In this document: positions 25,841 to 34,856 of the stretch, piece after piece
Position numbering within the stretch: the stretch's first letter is position 1
Layout of the letters: each line of letters starts with the position of its first letter
Assembly (NCBI RefSeq): GCF_030433855.1
Contig: NZ_JARUXC010000010.1
Location: 1 to 64,000 of the forward strand
From: Agreia sp. PsM10
GTDB taxonomy: Bacteria > Actinomycetota > Actinomycetes > Actinomycetales > Microbacteriaceae
DNA length: 64,000 nucleotides
Direction of reading: 5' to 3'
Translations under genes and position numbers: made by a program
Notes under the pieces: generated by a model
Database searches by the model: none
Told to the model about the DNA's origin: nothing
Seen by the model: only the letters and a program-made list of their open reading frames with translations

Positions 25841-27106
25841 CTAGCCGGCCAGGATGTCGTCGATCTTCTTGTCGACCTCGGTCGCCAGCTCGGTCACGTC
25901 TCCGCCCTGCCCGATCTTCACGAAGAAGTCCTGCAGAACGCCGGCCGCCTCGACGTCGGCCCACTTCGGGCTGGCGGGCGTCAGTTTCGCGTTGGCCGCG
26001 GCGGATGCGATGGCCTGGGCGACCTCGTCGGTCCCGACGGTGTCGGCGAGCGACACCTTCGCCGGCACGAGGCCGGTCTTGCCGAGGATCGTCTGGTACT
26101 CGTCGCTCAGCATGATCTCGAGGGCGGCGGTGGCGAGCTCCGGGTGGGCGCTCTTGGCGGCCACCGCGATATTCGATCCTCCGGCGAAAACCTTCGCCGC
26201 GCCGCCGTCGGCACCCGGCAGAGCGAACACGCCCAGGTTGCTCTCCTGGTCGGGGCAGCCCGGCGCCTCGGCGTCGAGCGGGGCGAGGATCGACCACTTG
26301 ACCCAGCTGGGAGCAGAGAGCTGCGCGACCTCGCCGGCGCAGAACGGCACCTCGGGACTCGTCTCATTGCCGTCCTTGGGAGCACTCGAGGCGGTGGTCA
26401 TCACGTCCTGGATCATCTCGAGTCCCGCGATCGACTCGGGGCTCGACAGCGAGGCCTTCCACGAGTCGCCGTCCTTCACGGCGATGTCTCCGCCGGCCTC
26501 CCAGATGTAGGGAAGGGCGTTGTACCAGTCCTGGCCGGGGAAGTAGATGCCCGAGACGCCGGGGTTGGCTGCCGCAAGCGCCTTGCCGTTGGCCACGTAC
26601 TCCTCGAGGGTGGTCGGCACGCTCAGGCCGGCCGCGGCGTACAGGTCTTTCTTGTAGAAGACCAGCCGCGCGCCCGAGTAGTACGGGGCGGCGTAGAAGC
26701 TGCCGTCGTACGAGCCCGCCTCGACGAACCCGGGGAGCAGGTCGTCGCCGCCGAGCTCCTCGTACTTGTCGCTGAGGTCGAGGAAGGCGCCCGCCGAGGT
26801 GAATGCGGCCGCCTGCGTGTTGCCCACCTCGACCACGTCGGGGCTGTCGCTGCCCGAGAGGTTCGTCGTGAGCTTGTCGACGAGGCCGGTCCAGGCCTGC
26901 TCCTCGATCGTGAGCGTCGAGCCCGGGTTCTCCGCTTCGAAGGTCGTCTTCAGGTAGTCGCGGGCCTCGTCGGGCGTGTCCGTTCCGACGAGCCAGACGC
27001 GGATGTCGGCGCCGTCGTCCGATCCGCTCGACGAGCCGGAGCATCCGGAGAGCGCCAGAGCCGCCGCCATGCCGATGCCGACGGCGGCGAGTATCTTCTT
27101 CCTCAT
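25841..27106 (-). CDS. Sugar ABC transporter substrate-binding lipoprotein
   Basis: This 421-residue extracellular family-1 binding protein has a signal peptide ending in the lipobox LSGC with the lipidated Cys at residue 22, then a Ser/Gly linker. The mature part has IRVWLVGTDTPDEARDYLKT, FEAENPGSTLTIEEQAWTGL and FYAAPYYSGARLVFYKKDLY, typical of MalE/UgpB-like sugar binders. AAAAGG eight bases before the ATG is the ribosome-binding site. It follows the ROK repressor gene by 80 bases and precedes the permeases. The amino-sugar specificity is inferred from neighbours. Confidence 0.93.
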   Translation of the reverse strand: MRKKILAAVGIGMAAALALSGCSGSSSGSDDGADIRVWLVGTDTPDEARDYLKTTFEAENPGSTLTIEEQAWTGLVDKLTTNLSGSDSPDVVEVGNTQAAAFTSAGAFLDLSDKYEELGGDDLLPGFVEAGSYDGSFYAAPYYSGARLVFYKKDLYAAAGLSVPTTLEEYVANGKALAAANPGVSGIYFPGQDWYNALPYIWEAGGDIAVKDGDSWKASLSSPESIAGLEMIQDVMTTASSAPKDGNETSPEVPFCAGEVAQLSAPSWVKWSILAPLDAEAPGCPDQESNLGVFALPGADGGAAKVFAGGSNIAVAAKSAHPELATAALEIMLSDEYQTILGKTGLVPAKVSLADTVGTDEVAQAIASAAANAKLTPASPKWADVEAAGVLQDFFVKIGQGGDVTELATEVDKKIDDILAG

Positions 27107-27114
27107 TGTCTTGT

Positions 27115-27128
27115 CCTTTTCCTAGGGC
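27115..27128 (-). repeat. 14-bp direct repeat, copy 2 (GCCCTAGGAAAAGG)
   Basis: This copy is identical to the one at 25758-25771. Here its AAAAGG end is the ribosome-binding site of the substrate-binding protein gene, eight bases before the ATG. The CCTAGG core is a six-base palindrome, so a protein or RNA-structure role is possible. Confidence 0.6.
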
Positions 27129-27140
27129 TGATGTGAATGC

Positions 27141-27185
27141 GCGGCCTGCGGTGGGCACCGAGGGCCGTGGGTGGTGCAGGGCCGC
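27141..27185 (-). other. Stem-loop between the ROK repressor and binding-protein genes
   Basis: Bases 27141-27149 (GCGGCCTGC) pair with 27176-27185 apart from one bulged base, and further pairing in the GC-rich loop is possible. It starts two bases after the repressor stop codon. It could attenuate read-through from the repressor gene into the transporter genes or shape the leader of a separate transcript. Confidence 0.5.
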
Positions 27186-27186
27186 T

Positions 27187-28383
27187 CTACGACACCCCGA
27201 GGGAGTCGGAGAGAACCATGACGGCCGCGCCGCGCAGAACGATGTCCTGCCCGAGCGCGGTCATCCGCAGCGTGAGAAAGCCGTGGAACTCGGCCATCGT
27301 CCTGCTGCGGAGTGTCTCGACGGTCGCCTGGGCGAGCACACCGTCGAGAAGTTCTGTGGGGCCACTGAGGATGATCTCGCTCAGGTTGAGTGCGCCGACC
27401 ACCGGGGCCAGGGCGATGCCGAGGCGCTGTCCGGCCTCGACCAGCACGGCGTGTCGATCGGCCGGCTCGCTGCCGGCCAGTTTCGCCGTGAGGTTCGGGA
27501 TGCTCAGCCACGTCTCGAGGCACCCCACCTTGCCGCACACGCAGGTGGCTCCCCCATCGGTGCCGACGACGACGTGACCGATCTCGCCCGCGGCGAAGCG
27601 CGATCCGAAGAGGGGCGTGCCGCCGAGCAGGAGACCGGCGCCGACACCGTGGCCGACCTTCACGAGCATCGCGTCGCTGTCGGCGTCGCCGAAGCTGTGC
27701 TCGGCCAGAACGGCCGCGTTCGCATCGTTCGCCACGATCACGCCGACCCCGAACTCGTCGGCGAGAGTCTGCTGGAGGGCGACCTCGACCCAGCCCAGGT
27801 TCGGCGCGGTGAGCACGACGCCGCCCAGGTCGACGACGCCGGGCGAGCCGACTCCGATGCCGAGCAGGGGCGCTGTCGACGCCGAGACGAGTCGGCGGGT
27901 GAGGTCGACGACGAGGGCCAACGCGGCCTCGCCGACCCGGTGTTCGAGGGCGACCTCCGCCCGCGCGAGGATGTTCCCGTCGAGGTCGAGGACGGCTCCG
28001 CGGAAGACCGCGTGCTCCGACAGGTCGAGGCCGACGATCTGAAATCCGGCACGGTTCAGATCGATGAGGGTGGCCGGCTTCCCCGGCCGTGCGTCCTCCC
28101 GCTGACCCAGTTCGAGCACCAGGCCGTCGGCCATGAGCTCCGCGACCAGGGCCGAGACAGTCACCCGGGTGAGCCCGGTCACCCGGGCGATGTCCGCGCG
28201 ACTCTGGGTGCCCGAGCGGTAGAGCGTCTGGAGCACGAGCGAGAGGTTGTGGCCCCGGGCGTCGCCCGGAACGATCTTGCCGTTGGGCCGAAGGGCCCTG
28301 CCTTGAGCGAGACCTTGGTGCGCCCGCGGCGGGTACGCCGACGCGGAACGGGAAGAGCCTCGCTGCACTTCCGATGCAGTCAT
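27187..28383 (-). CDS. ROK family transcriptional repressor (NagC-like)
   Basis: This 398-residue protein has an N-terminal winged helix (about 50-105: TLYRSGTQSRADIARVTGLT, RVTVSALVAELMADGLVLEL) joined to a ROK sugar-binding domain with GVGSPGVVDLGGVVLT, GEIGHVVVGTDGG and the zinc cluster CVCGKVGCLE. It should repress the downstream transporter, hydrolase, kinase and nagB genes and be released by an amino sugar or its phosphate. The ATG abuts a 27-base inverted repeat, the expected self-operator. The final 200 residues keep ROK folds but may lack kinase activity. Confidence 0.92.
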   Translation of the reverse strand: MTASEVQRGSSRSASAYPPRAHQGLAQGRALRPNGKIVPGDARGHNLSLVLQTLYRSGTQSRADIARVTGLTRVTVSALVAELMADGLVLELGQREDARPGKPATLIDLNRAGFQIVGLDLSEHAVFRGAVLDLDGNILARAEVALEHRVGEAALALVVDLTRRLVSASTAPLLGIGVGSPGVVDLGGVVLTAPNLGWVEVALQQTLADEFGVGVIVANDANAAVLAEHSFGDADSDAMLVKVGHGVGAGLLLGGTPLFGSRFAAGEIGHVVVGTDGGATCVCGKVGCLETWLSIPNLTAKLAGSEPADRHAVLVEAGQRLGIALAPVVGALNLSEIILSGPTELLDGVLAQATVETLRSRTMAEFHGFLTLRMTALGQDIVLRGAAVMVLSDSLGVS

Positions 28384-28410
28384 GTTTGTTAGTAAAGCTT
28401 ACGAACAAAC
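28384..28410. promoter_or_regulatory. Probable operator of the ROK repressor
   Basis: The inverted repeat has 13-base arms (28384-28396 and 28398-28410), 11 of 13 positions symmetric, core TTTGTT-x-GTAA ... TTAC-x-AACAAA. It is strikingly AT-rich against its surroundings and lies directly before the repressor start codon, as expected for autoregulation. I did not see a second full copy before the binding-protein or nagA genes. Confidence 0.75.
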
Positions 28411-28469
28411 AAAGAACAAGATGTTCTTCGTCAGGGGCCCCTGTGTTTACGAGGTCGTAACAATGAGAA

Positions 28470-28506
28470 CGGCGCCCCGCCTCCGATGTTCGGAGGCGGG
28501 GCGCCG
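28470..28506 (-). terminator. Terminator downstream of icd
   Basis: A perfect 17-base-pair, GC-rich stem (28470-28486 with 28490-28506) closes a three-base loop. It lies 19 bases after the icd stop codon on the minus strand, with a moderately T-rich tail beyond it. It also shields the repressor operator from icd read-through. Confidence 0.85.
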
Positions 28507-28525
28507 TCGAGACGCGATGTCGGGA

Positions 28526-29740
28526 CTATGCCAGACGCGCGGCGAGGTTCTTGTCGAGCGTGTCGAGGAACTCCTCCGTGGTCTCCCACTTCTGCTCCGG
28601 GCCCACGAGCAGCGCGAGGTCCTTCGTCATGTGCCCCGCTTCGACGCTCTTGATGACGACGTCTTCGAGGGTCTCGGCGAACTGCGCCAGGGCGGGGTTG
28701 TCGTCGAGCTTGGCTCGGTGCGAGAGGCCGCGGGTCCACGCGTAGATCGAGGCGATCGGGTTCGTCGACGTGGGCTTGCCCTGCTGGTGCATGCGGTAGT
28801 GCCGAGTGACCGTGCCGTGCGCGGCCTCGGCCTCGACGACCGAGCCGTCCGGAACGCTCAGCACGCTCGTCATCAGGCCCAGCGAGCCGAAGCCCTGGGC
28901 CACGGTGTCGCTCTGCACGTCGCCGTCGTAGTTCTTGCAGGCCCACACGTAGCCACCCTCCCACTTCATGGCCGAGGCGACCATGTCGTCGATGAGGCGG
29001 TGCTCGTAGGTGAGGCCGGCGGCGTCGAACTTCTCTTTGAACTCGGCCTGGAAGATCTCCTCGAAGATGTCCTTGAAGCGACCGTCGTAGGCCTTGAGGA
29101 TGGTGTTCTTCGTCGAGAGGTAGACGGGGTAGTTGCGGCTGAGGCCGTAGTTGAGGCTCGACCGCGCGAAGTCGCGGATCGATGCGTCCTGGTTGTACTG
29201 CACCTGCGCGATGCCGTCGTCGGGAGCGTCGTAGACCTCGAACTTCATCGGCTCGGAGCCGTCTTCGGGCGTGAACTCGACCGTGAGCTTGCCCTTGCCC
29301 TTGAAGACGAAGTCGGTGGCGCGGTACTGGTCGCCGAACGCGTGGCGGCCGATGATGATCGGCTTGTTCCATCCGGGCACCAGGCGGGGGATGTTGGAGA
29401 TGATGATGGGCTCGCGGAAGATGACGCCGCCGAGGATGTTGCGGATGGTGCCGTTCGGCGACTTCCACATCTTCTTGAGGCCGAATTCCTCGACGCGGGC
29501 CTCGTCGGGCGTGATCGTCGCGCACTTCACGCCGACACCGTGCTTCTGGATGGCGTGGGCCGCGTCGATCGTGACCTGGTCGTCGGTCGCGTCGCGGTTC
29601 TCGATGCCGAGGTCGTAGTACTCGAGATCGATGTCGAGGTAGGGGTGGATCAGGGTGTCCTTGATCGCCTGCCAGATGATTCGTGTCATCTCGTCTCCGT
29701 CGAGTTCGACGACGGTTCCTTCAACCTTGATCTTGGACAA
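28526..29740 (-). CDS. icd: NADP-dependent isocitrate dehydrogenase, homodimeric type
   Basis: This 404-residue TCA-cycle enzyme oxidises isocitrate to 2-oxoglutarate and CO2 with NADPH formation. The length and motifs match the eukaryote-like subfamily [69 protein letters not shown], and the [20 protein letters not shown] block. It stands alone; a perfect 24-base palindrome lies about 55 bases upstream between it and the divergent acetyltransferase, suggesting regulated expression. Confidence 0.96.
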   Translation of the reverse strand: MSKIKVEGTVVELDGDEMTRIIWQAIKDTLIHPYLDIDLEYYDLGIENRDATDDQVTIDAAHAIQKHGVGVKCATITPDEARVEEFGLKKMWKSPNGTIRNILGGVIFREPIIISNIPRLVPGWNKPIIIGRHAFGDQYRATDFVFKGKGKLTVEFTPEDGSEPMKFEVYDAPDDGIAQVQYNQDASIRDFARSSLNYGLSRNYPVYLSTKNTILKAYDGRFKDIFEEIFQAEFKEKFDAAGLTYEHRLIDDMVASAMKWEGGYVWACKNYDGDVQSDTVAQGFGSLGLMTSVLSVPDGSVVEAEAAHGTVTRHYRMHQQGKPTSTNPIASIYAWTRGLSHRAKLDDNPALAQFAETLEDVVIKSVEAGHMTKDLALLVGPEQKWETTEEFLDTLDKNLAARLA

Positions 29741-29793
29741 CGGCCACTCCTTCGCGTGTTTGACGGACTGTTCATCAGCTTAGCCGCTCGCCG

Positions 29794-29817
29794 ATATATC
29801 TCGACGTCGAGATATAT
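29794..29817. promoter_or_regulatory. Perfect 24-bp palindrome between icd and the acetyltransferase
   Basis: Half-site ATATATCTC at 29794-29802 is followed by GACGTC and its exact mirror GAGATATAT (29809-29817); all 12 base pairs are symmetric. A third half-site ATATATCTC overlaps at 29814-29822. AT-rich sequence in such a high-GC genome and its place between two divergent starts suggest a MarR- or PadR-type dimer operator. The regulator is not in the window. Confidence 0.75.
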
Positions 29818-29873
29818 ATCTCTTCGGGGAGATGAAAGTGGCGGGGGCGAGCGCGGCGGGCTAGCCTTGGCCC

Positions 29874-30326
29874 ATGGGTGAACTGAGACTGGTCGAGCTG
29901 TCGGCGAGCAACATCGTGGCGGCGAACTCGCTCACGCTCAAACCGGGTCAAGAGCAGTACGTGGCTCCCGTCTCCCATTCCATCGCCGAGGCCTACGTCA
30001 ACCCCGTCACCGCATGGCCCCGCGTGGTTCTCGACGACGACGAGGTGGTCGGGTTCATCCAGGGCAACTTCGATCCCGAGAGCGATCACGAGGAGTTCAA
30101 GGGCTGCATCTGGAGCATCAACGTGGCCGCCACCGCGCAGGGCAGGGGCGTCGGACGCTTCGCCGTGCTGTCTCTGGCCGACGAGGCCCGCTCGCGCGGC
30201 TACGACCGCATCACCGTGATGTTCGAACCGGGCGAAGACGGACCGGAGGCGTTCTTCTACCGCCTGGGCTTCTCGAGCATCGGAGAGACGCAGTACGGCG
30301 AGACCATCGCCGCCCTCTCGCTCTGA
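29874..30326 (+). CDS. GNAT family N-acetyltransferase
   Basis: This 150-residue acetyl-CoA-dependent transferase contains the acetyl-CoA loop TAQGRGVGRFAVLSL (Q/RxxGxG/A), the preceding beta strand CIWSINVAA, and the C-terminal FFYRLGFSSIGETQYGET motif B region. N-terminal LKPGQEQYVAPVSHSIAEAY resembles diamine/spermidine acetyltransferase-like members, so a polyamine is one possible substrate, with low certainty. The start at 29874 has no good ribosome-binding site, which is common for leaderless actinobacterial messages. It is divergent from icd across the palindrome. Confidence 0.85.
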   Translation: MGELRLVELSASNIVAANSLTLKPGQEQYVAPVSHSIAEAYVNPVTAWPRVVLDDDEVVGFIQGNFDPESDHEEFKGCIWSINVAATAQGRGVGRFAVLSLADEARSRGYDRITVMFEPGEDGPEAFFYRLGFSSIGETQYGETIAALSL

Positions 30327-30336
30327 GCCTCGCTCG

Positions 30337-30684
30337 ATGGCAGGTTCGCCCTCCTCGGGCCACGAATTCGCCCTCGACGTGCTCGACCTCGTCGACTCGA
30401 TCCCTCCCGGCAGGGTGCTCAGCTACGGCGACGTCGCCGCCATGCTCGGGTCTCGAGCCTCCCGGGCCGTCGGCACGGTCATGCGGCAGTCGGGTTCCGG
30501 TCACCCCTGGTGGCGCGTACTGCGGGCCGGCGGACATCCGCCGACGGGAAACGAGGCCCGGGCTCATGAACACTATGTCGCCGAGGGCACGCCACTCGTG
30601 CGCACGTCGACAGGCCCGGGGTACCGCGTCGACTACGCTGTAGCACGGTGGATCCCGACGGAACCACCGCACACAGCCCCGTAA
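30337..30684 (+). CDS. Alkyltransferase-like protein (MGMT-fold, ATL)
   Basis: This 115-residue protein has the helix-turn-helix VLSYGDVAAMLGSRASRAVG and the DNA-binding arginine finger of O6-alkylguanine transferases. The active-site PCHRV motif is PWWRV, so Trp replaces the acceptor Cys. Such ATL proteins bind O6-alkylguanine, flip it out and hand it to nucleotide excision repair instead of repairing it themselves. It ends just before the lipoprotein gene. UvrABC are not in the window. Confidence 0.9.
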   Translation: MAGSPSSGHEFALDVLDLVDSIPPGRVLSYGDVAAMLGSRASRAVGTVMRQSGSGHPWWRVLRAGGHPPTGNEARAHEHYVAEGTPLVRTSTGPGYRVDYAVARWIPTEPPHTAP

Positions 30685-30704
30685 GCCAACGAAAAGGAGC
30701 AGCA

Positions 30705-31109
30705 GTGAAGCGTCGCCTGCTTGTTGCCGCCCCCATCCTCGCCATGACCGCCCTCCTCTCCGGATGCACCCTGGCGAACGCGATCAACCCGCCCATCGAG
30801 AGTGCGATCTACGCCACCCAGCCCGAGGCGGCCGGAGCGAAGAGCACCGTCGCCCTGCCCGACTTCGTGCAGGCCGATGCCACCACGATCCGCATCAAGA
30901 CCGACACGGCCGACGACACCAAGATCCTCGGCTACAGCATCCCCGCTCCGCTCGCCGCGCCGATCGGCGAGGCGTGCGCCAGCGCCAGCAGCCCGGCCCT
31001 CGACGACACCTGGTGGGCCGAGTCCATCCCGACGGATGCCGCGATCACCTGCTCGGGCTCGTGGCACATCTACGTCGCGGGCCAGACCATCTACGCCTGG
31101 ACTCCGTAG
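30705..31109 (+). CDS. Small lipoprotein of unknown function
   Basis: This 134-residue protein has a signal peptide starting VKRRLLVAAPILAMTALLSGC; the lipobox is LLSGC with Cys at residue 21. The mature part includes STVALPDFVQADATTIRIKT and a C-terminal half with two further cysteines (GEACASAS, TCSGSWHIYV) that may pair. AAAGGAG five bases before the GTG at 30705 is decisive; an upstream in-frame ATG at 30648 lies inside the previous gene and has no such site. I do not recognise the family. Confidence 0.75.
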   Translation: MKRRLLVAAPILAMTALLSGCTLANAINPPIESAIYATQPEAAGAKSTVALPDFVQADATTIRIKTDTADDTKILGYSIPAPLAAPIGEACASASSPALDDTWWAESIPTDAAITCSGSWHIYVAGQTIYAWTP

Positions 31110-31114
31110 GCCCC

Positions 31115-31132
31115 CGCTCGATCAGGCGAGCG
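31115..31132. terminator. Small hairpin between convergent genes
   Basis: CGCTCG (31115-31120) pairs with CGAGCG (31127-31132) around a six-base loop. It spans the gap between the lipoprotein gene and the convergent ABC exporter gene, covering the latter's stop codon. Only six pairs and no T-run, so evidence is weak. Confidence 0.4.
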
Positions 31133-32939
31133 ACTCCCGCCACGAGGCGTGCAGGGTCGCGAAACGTCCTGTTCCCGCGATGAGCTCGACGGGCGTGCCG
31201 TCCTCGACGATGCGGCCGTGCTCCATCACGAGCACCCTGTCGGCGATCGCCACGGTCGACAGCCTGTGCGCGATGATGATCGCGGTGCGGTCGGCGAGCA
31301 GGGTCTGCAGCGCGTCCTGCACGAGTCGCTCGCTCGGTATGTCGAGCGACGCCGTGGCCTCGTCGAGAATGAGCACCGCCGGATCGGCCAGGAACGCCCG
31401 CGCGAACGAGATCAGCTGCCGCTGGCCCGCCGAGACACGCCCTCCCCGCTTGTTCACATCGGTTTCATAGCCGTTCGGCAGGCCCTGGATGAAAGCGTCG
31501 GCGCCGACGGCCCGCGCGGCCTCCCTGATCTCGTCGAAGGTCGCCTCGGGCTTGCCGATCGCGATGTTGTCGGCGACCGTGCCCGAGAACAGGTAGGCCT
31601 CCTGCGTCACCATCACGATGGCCCTGCGCAGGTCTTTCGGGTGCAGGGCCCGCAGATCGACGTCGTCGAGGGACACCTCGCCGGTGGTGGGGTCGTAGAA
31701 GCGCGACACCAGCTTCGCCAGCGTGGACTTGCCGGCTCCCGTCGACCCCACCAGCGCGATGGTCTGTCCGGCGGGAATGTCGAGGTCGAACGTCGGGAGG
31801 ATGACCCGATCGCCGGCGTAGGCGAATTCGACGTCGGAGAATCGCACGTGCCCCTTCGAGGTCCACAGGTCGATCGGGCGCGTCGGATCGGGAACGCTCG
31901 GACGCTCCTCGAGCACGCCGGAGATCTTCTCGAGCGCGGCGGCCGCGGACTGGTAGGAGTTGTAGAACATCGCCATGTCCTCCATCGGGTCGAAGAATCG
32001 ACGCGTGTAGAGCACGACCGCCAGCAGCGCACCGACGGCGAGCTGGCCGTCGAAGACACGCAGACCGCCCACGAGCAGCACGACCGCGACGGTCACGTTG
32101 CCGATGAGCACGAGTCCGGGGTTGTAGATGCCGAAGAGGCTGATGACCCTCGCGTTCACGTGGCGGTAGTCCTCGACGAGTTCGCCGAAGTCGCGCTCGT
32201 TGCGCTTCTCGGTGCGGAACGCCTTGACCGCGCGGATGCCCGTCATGGTCTCGACGAACTTGACGATCACATTCGCCGAGGCCGTTCGCGTCTGCCGGAA
32301 CACGCGCTGCGACCTGAGCTGGAACCATCTCGTGAGAATGGCGAGCGGAATCAGCGAGACGACCAGCACGGCCGCGCTCAGCGGGTCGACGAGCAGCAGC
32401 GCCACTCCGACGAAGACCATGTACAGCACGCCCTGCACGAGGTTGTTGATGCCGGAGTCAAGCAGTTCACGGATCGAGTCGAGGTCGCTCGTCTGGCGCG
32501 AGATGATGCGCCCCGAGGTGTAGCTCTCGTGGAACTCCAGGCTGAGCCGCTGCGTCTGGAGGAACACGCGCCGACGCAGGTCGAGGAGCACGGCCTGGCT
32601 GATGCGTGCCGAGAGAACCGTGAACCAGGCGACCAGGGCCGCACCCACGATGCCCGTCGCCAGATACGCGCCACCCGCGAGAGCCAGCGGCATCCAGTCG
32701 TTCTGCATCAACGCGGGCAGGCCCCGGTCGATGCCGAAGGCGATCAGGGCCGGCCCCGCCACCTGGGCGGCCGTCGACACGACGATCACGACGATGCCGA
32801 GCACCAGGCGCGCCTTCAACGGCGCGAGCAGCGACCCCAGAAGGCGGATGCTGCGGGCGCGGATCTGCCGGCTCTCGGCGCGCGAGAAGTCGTCGCGCTC
32901 CTCACCGCTCGTTCCGGTGACGCTGGACTGGCTGCTCAT
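31122..32939 (-). CDS. ABC exporter half-transporter, consensus-site subunit
   Basis: This 605-residue half-transporter has six membrane helices (residues 35-315) followed by a nucleotide-binding domain. It shows Walker [12 protein letters not shown]-loop [12 protein letters not shown], Walker [13 protein letters not shown] with the catalytic glutamate, and switch [10 protein letters not shown]. The ABC signature is VSAGQRQ rather than LSGGQ. It pairs with the preceding gene (ATGA overlap) to form a heterodimer of the multidrug/lipid exporter type. The substrate is unknown. Confidence 0.92.
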   Translation of the reverse strand: MSSQSSVTGTSGEERDDFSRAESRQIRARSIRLLGSLLAPLKARLVLGIVVIVVSTAAQVAGPALIAFGIDRGLPALMQNDWMPLALAGGAYLATGIVGAALVAWFTVLSARISQAVLLDLRRRVFLQTQRLSLEFHESYTSGRIISRQTSDLDSIRELLDSGINNLVQGVLYMVFVGVALLLVDPLSAAVLVVSLIPLAILTRWFQLRSQRVFRQTRTASANVIVKFVETMTGIRAVKAFRTEKRNERDFGELVEDYRHVNARVISLFGIYNPGLVLIGNVTVAVVLLVGGLRVFDGQLAVGALLAVVLYTRRFFDPMEDMAMFYNSYQSAAAALEKISGVLEERPSVPDPTRPIDLWTSKGHVRFSDVEFAYAGDRVILPTFDLDIPAGQTIALVGSTGAGKSTLAKLVSRFYDPTTGEVSLDDVDLRALHPKDLRRAIVMVTQEAYLFSGTVADNIAIGKPEATFDEIREAARAVGADAFIQGLPNGYETDVNKRGGRVSAGQRQLISFARAFLADPAVLILDEATASLDIPSERLVQDALQTLLADRTAIIIAHRLSTVAIADRVLVMEHGRIVEDGTPVELIAGTGRFATLHASWRESLA

Positions 32940-34738
32940 GAGGGAATCTCCGTTGCGGCGGGTTCTGAGGATGTGCTCTGCGCCTGGTCGTCGAGGCTGG
33001 AGATCACGAACCGGTAGTGGTCGTTGTTCGCGATGAGCTCGCTGTGCGTGCCGACCGCGGTGATCCTGCCGTCCTGCATCAAGGCCACACGATCGGCAAG
33101 CGAGACGGTCGAGGGGCGGTGCGCCACGATGAGTGCCGTGGTGGACGCGAGCACACGGCGGAGCGCCGCCTCGACACGCTGCTCGGTCGTCACGTCGAGG
33201 GCCGACAAGGGGTCGTCGAGCACCAGCACCGATGGACGCGCCGCGACCGCGCGAGCGAGCGCCAGGCGCTGTCGTTGACCTCCCGACAGGCTCAGCCCCT
33301 CTTCGCCCACCCGGGTGTCGAGTCCGTTCGGGAGGTCGTGGACGAACTGCGCCTGCGCCACGTCGAGCGCCTCGGCGAGCTCGGCCTCCGTCGCATCCGG
33401 TCGGCCCAGCAGCACGTTCTCGCGGACCGTCGCCGAGAACAGGGTGGCATCTTCGAAGGCCATGGCGATGTGCGTGCGCAGCTCGTCGAGCGCGAGGTCG
33501 CGCACATCGACACCGTCGAGCGAGACGGAGCCGCCGGTGACGTCGTAGAGGCGCGTCGGGAGTGCGGTCAGCGTCGTCTTGCCCGAGCCCGTGAGGCCCA
33601 CGAGCGCCATGGTCTCGCCCGGCTCGATCACGAGGTCGATGCCGTCGAGCAGGTCGGGGAACCGCTCGGGCGAATCCTGGTAGCGGAAGTGCGCGTCGGA
33701 GAAGACGAGCCTTCCCCGGGGCCGGGCGATGGTCTTCGGGGTCGCCGGGTCGACGATGGTGTTGACCTCGTCCATGACCTCGAAGAACCTGTTGGTCGCG
33801 GTCTTGGCGTCGATCGTCATGGCGAGGAAGTAGCCCATCGACTGGATCGGGAACAGCAGCACCGTGCCGGTCGCGAAGAACGCCACCAGCTCCCCCACGC
33901 TCGACTGGCCGGACTGCGCCAGCCAGACTCCCACCACGAGGGCCACGGCGAAGGCGACATCGGGCACGAGGAGGAGCCACAGCCAGATGCCGGCCACGGC
34001 GCGCGCCTTCTCCAGCTCGGTGCCCTGCAGCTGCTCCGCCTGCGTCTCGAAGCGCTTGAGCGCGTGCGAGCCGCGGCCGAAGGCCTTCAGAACGCGGATG
34101 CCGTGGACGCTCTCCTCGACGGCCGTGGCCAGGTCGCCCTGCTGGTCCTGTCCTCGGCGCGCGGCCGTGGAATAGCGCTTCTCGAACGCGTAGCCGTAGA
34201 TGAGCACGGGAATGGAGGCGACGACGAAGATCGAGCCGAGGACCCAGTTGAGCGAGACCAGGATGATGAATCCGATCACGAGCGTGAGCGTGTTCACGAT
34301 GAGGATCACGAAGCCGAACGCCATCCACCGTCGGATGAGGTTGAGGTCGCCGATGGCGCGCGACAGCAGCTGGCCGCTCGGCCACCGGTCGTGGAACGCG
34401 ACGGGCAGGCGCTGCAGCTGCCGGTACAGGCTGTTGCGCATGTGCGCCTCGACGTGCGTTCCCGGAGTCAGCACGAGCCAGCGGCGCAGCGCGATGAGCC
34501 CGGCCTCCGCGACTCCGAGTGCCAGGACGAGGCCGACCGAGAACCACACGAGCGACACGTCGGTGCCGGTGAGCGGCCCGTCGATGAGCCACTGCAGCAC
34601 CTGCGGGATGGCCAGCGCCACGAGACTCGCCAGCAGGGATGCCACGATCGCCACGTAAATGCGCGGCATGGCCGGCTTCGCGTAGCGGTACAGCCTCCCG
34701 AGGGAGGCGAGGGTGGACGGGGGCGCGGGCGTTGACAC
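32936..34738 (-). CDS. ABC exporter half-transporter, degenerate-site subunit
   Basis: This is the 600-residue partner of the following gene. Six helices are followed by an NBD with Walker [11 protein letters not shown], signature [14 protein letters not shown] and switch [10 protein letters not shown]. Walker B ends [11 protein letters not shown], so Asp stands where the catalytic Glu should be, and the Q-loop reads [12 protein letters not shown] without Gln. These are the marks of the non-hydrolysing half in heterodimers such as TM287/288 or BmrCD. The GTG at 34738 with GAGG eight bases upstream is preferred to a start at 34831. Confidence 0.92.
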   Translation of the reverse strand: MSTPAPPSTLASLGRLYRYAKPAMPRIYVAIVASLLASLVALAIPQVLQWLIDGPLTGTDVSLVWFSVGLVLALGVAEAGLIALRRWLVLTPGTHVEAHMRNSLYRQLQRLPVAFHDRWPSGQLLSRAIGDLNLIRRWMAFGFVILIVNTLTLVIGFIILVSLNWVLGSIFVVASIPVLIYGYAFEKRYSTAARRGQDQQGDLATAVEESVHGIRVLKAFGRGSHALKRFETQAEQLQGTELEKARAVAGIWLWLLLVPDVAFAVALVVGVWLAQSGQSSVGELVAFFATGTVLLFPIQSMGYFLAMTIDAKTATNRFFEVMDEVNTIVDPATPKTIARPRGRLVFSDAHFRYQDSPERFPDLLDGIDLVIEPGETMALVGLTGSGKTTLTALPTRLYDVTGGSVSLDGVDVRDLALDELRTHIAMAFEDATLFSATVRENVLLGRPDATEAELAEALDVAQAQFVHDLPNGLDTRVGEEGLSLSGGQRQRLALARAVAARPSVLVLDDPLSALDVTTEQRVEAALRRVLASTTALIVAHRPSTVSLADRVALMQDGRITAVGTHSELIANNDHYRFVISSLDDQAQSTSSEPAATEIPS

Positions 34739-34856
34739 GGAAAGACCTCGAGAACAGAAGGCGGGAGTTCCACCCGGAACCGGGCAGCCTTCTAGGCTAC
34801 TCCCGACTCGTACCGACACGCAACGCGCCATCGGCGACGCGCCGCGCCCCAGGCGT

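Noticed and set aside
27187-28383. Reading the ROK protein at 27187-28383 as a sugar kinase
   Set aside because: It has an N-terminal winged-helix domain and an operator at its start; the kinase role fits the shorter ROK protein at 21471-22409.
31149-34735. Two plus-strand open frames of about 600 codons each
   Set aside because: They mirror the ABC exporter genes, whose Walker and signature motifs are intact on the minus strand. The plus-strand translations are His/Arg/Asp-rich without motifs.
34739-34831. Extended N-terminus of the ABC exporter subunit starting at 34831
   Set aside because: The added residues are Cys/Gly/Pro-rich and unlike the family, while GAGG precedes the GTG at 34738.
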